From positions 29,454,207 to 29,518,206 of the forward strand of contig NC_030858.1 in the NCBI RefSeq assembly GCF_000208745.1: a stretch of DNA of 64,000 nucleotides, written 5' to 3'. Below the pieces are notes generated by a model. That model did no database searches. It was not told the DNA's origin and saw only the letters and a program-made list of their open reading frames with translations. This stretch comes from Theobroma cacao (lineage: Eukaryota > Streptophyta > Magnoliopsida > Malvales > Malvaceae). Shown piece by piece: positions 63,546 through 64,000 of the stretch (the stretch's first letter is position 1; the number at the start of each line of letters is the position of its first letter). Made by a program: the position numbers and the translations under genes.

Positions 63546-64000
63546 TTAAGTTAAACCCATTGCCTCTTAGTATCCGTTTGATCTAGTTTATTTTTAACTT
63601 ATCTACTATTTAAACATATTTTATATTATTTTATACTTTTGCTTAGCATAATATTTTATATTTTTTCTTTATTTATTAGTATCAATGTTATACTCTTGCT
63701 TAGCATATTTTATAAGTCATATTTTTGCTTAGCATATTTTATAAGTCTTGCTTTATTTATTGCCATAGAAACTTCACTATGTAATAAGTCTTTGACATAT
63801 TATATATATATATATATATTGTTTTTTACCCTCAAACATTTCCTTTTGCTTTATTTTTTTATGCATTGCTTTATTTTTGTATTGGTATCAATGTTAATTT
63901 GCTTTATTTTTCTAAGCATTAGTGTCAATATGAATTTGCCAAGTCCAATCTCATCCTTCAGCATCTGCCATCAGAAACTTCACTATGTAATAAGTCTCAA
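63546..64000. other. Second part of the RPS2 upstream copy, then AT-rich repeats
   Basis: TTTAAGTTAAACCCATTGCC at about 63546 resumes the duplicated RPS2 upstream sequence. Beyond about 63620 come three CTTAGCATA-type units, a (TA)n run at about 63799-63820 and two copies of AGAAACTTCACTATGTAATA (63767 and 63973). No gene is seen. Confidence 0.6.

Overview
The window is nuclear DNA of a eudicot plant. It is AT-rich, most genes are split by GT-AG introns, and the products include plastid-targeted proteins (sulfite reductase, the PSII 5 kDa protein PsbTn, a small thylakoid-type protein), a plant-type calcium-dependent protein kinase and an NF-YA factor with a miR169-like site. I cannot name the species. 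One base at 45187 is an undetermined n. No tRNA, rRNA or CRISPR array was recognised.

Layout: (1) 1-8.4 kb holds the 3' end of an NF-YA transcription factor gene (+) converging on a five-exon SEC62 translocon gene (-). (2) 8.4-9.9 kb is AT-rich and carries a diverged repeat pair. (3) 9.9-15.6 kb is a Mutator-like element (MULE) with about 250 bp terminal inverted repeats and a FAR1/FHY3-type transposase reading frame broken only by nonsense codons. (4) 16.1-17.2 kb is a two-exon gene for a small plastid membrane protein, apparently with a GC-AG intron. (5) 17.2-22.4 kb is mostly noncoding. (6) 23.1-27.1 kb is an eight-exon CDPK gene of the CPK7/8/32 type. (7) 27.1-32.9 kb is noncoding. (8) 32.9-41.9 kb holds an intronless-CDS gene for a 663-aa Tudor-like nuclear protein (+) and, head-to-head with it, a decayed inverted copy (-) that includes the upstream region. 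(9) 42.7-48.9 kb is a Ty1/copia retrotransposon remnant with two LTRs, a perfect 5-bp target-site duplication, a decayed RT/RNase H segment and a nested MITE-like insertion. (10) 51.1-55.6 kb is an eight-exon ferredoxin-sulfite reductase gene (+). (11) 56.7-57.0 kb is the PsbTn gene (-). (12) 58.1-60.0 kb is a two-exon cytosolic ribosomal protein S2 gene (-), whose promoter/5' leader recurs about 2.2 kb further upstream, split there by a second MITE-like element.

The genes do not form a pathway; they are ordinary neighbouring nuclear genes. SEC62 acts at the ER translocon, NF-YA and the Tudor-like protein in the nucleus, the CDPK in calcium signalling, and SiR, PsbTn and the small membrane protein in plastids. 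The most unusual content lies in rearrangements: the head-to-head Tudor gene/pseudogene pair, the orphan RPS2 promoter copy, the MULE with a nonsense-only transposase and exon-like cargo, and the copia element whose 5' LTR is expanded by internal repeats.
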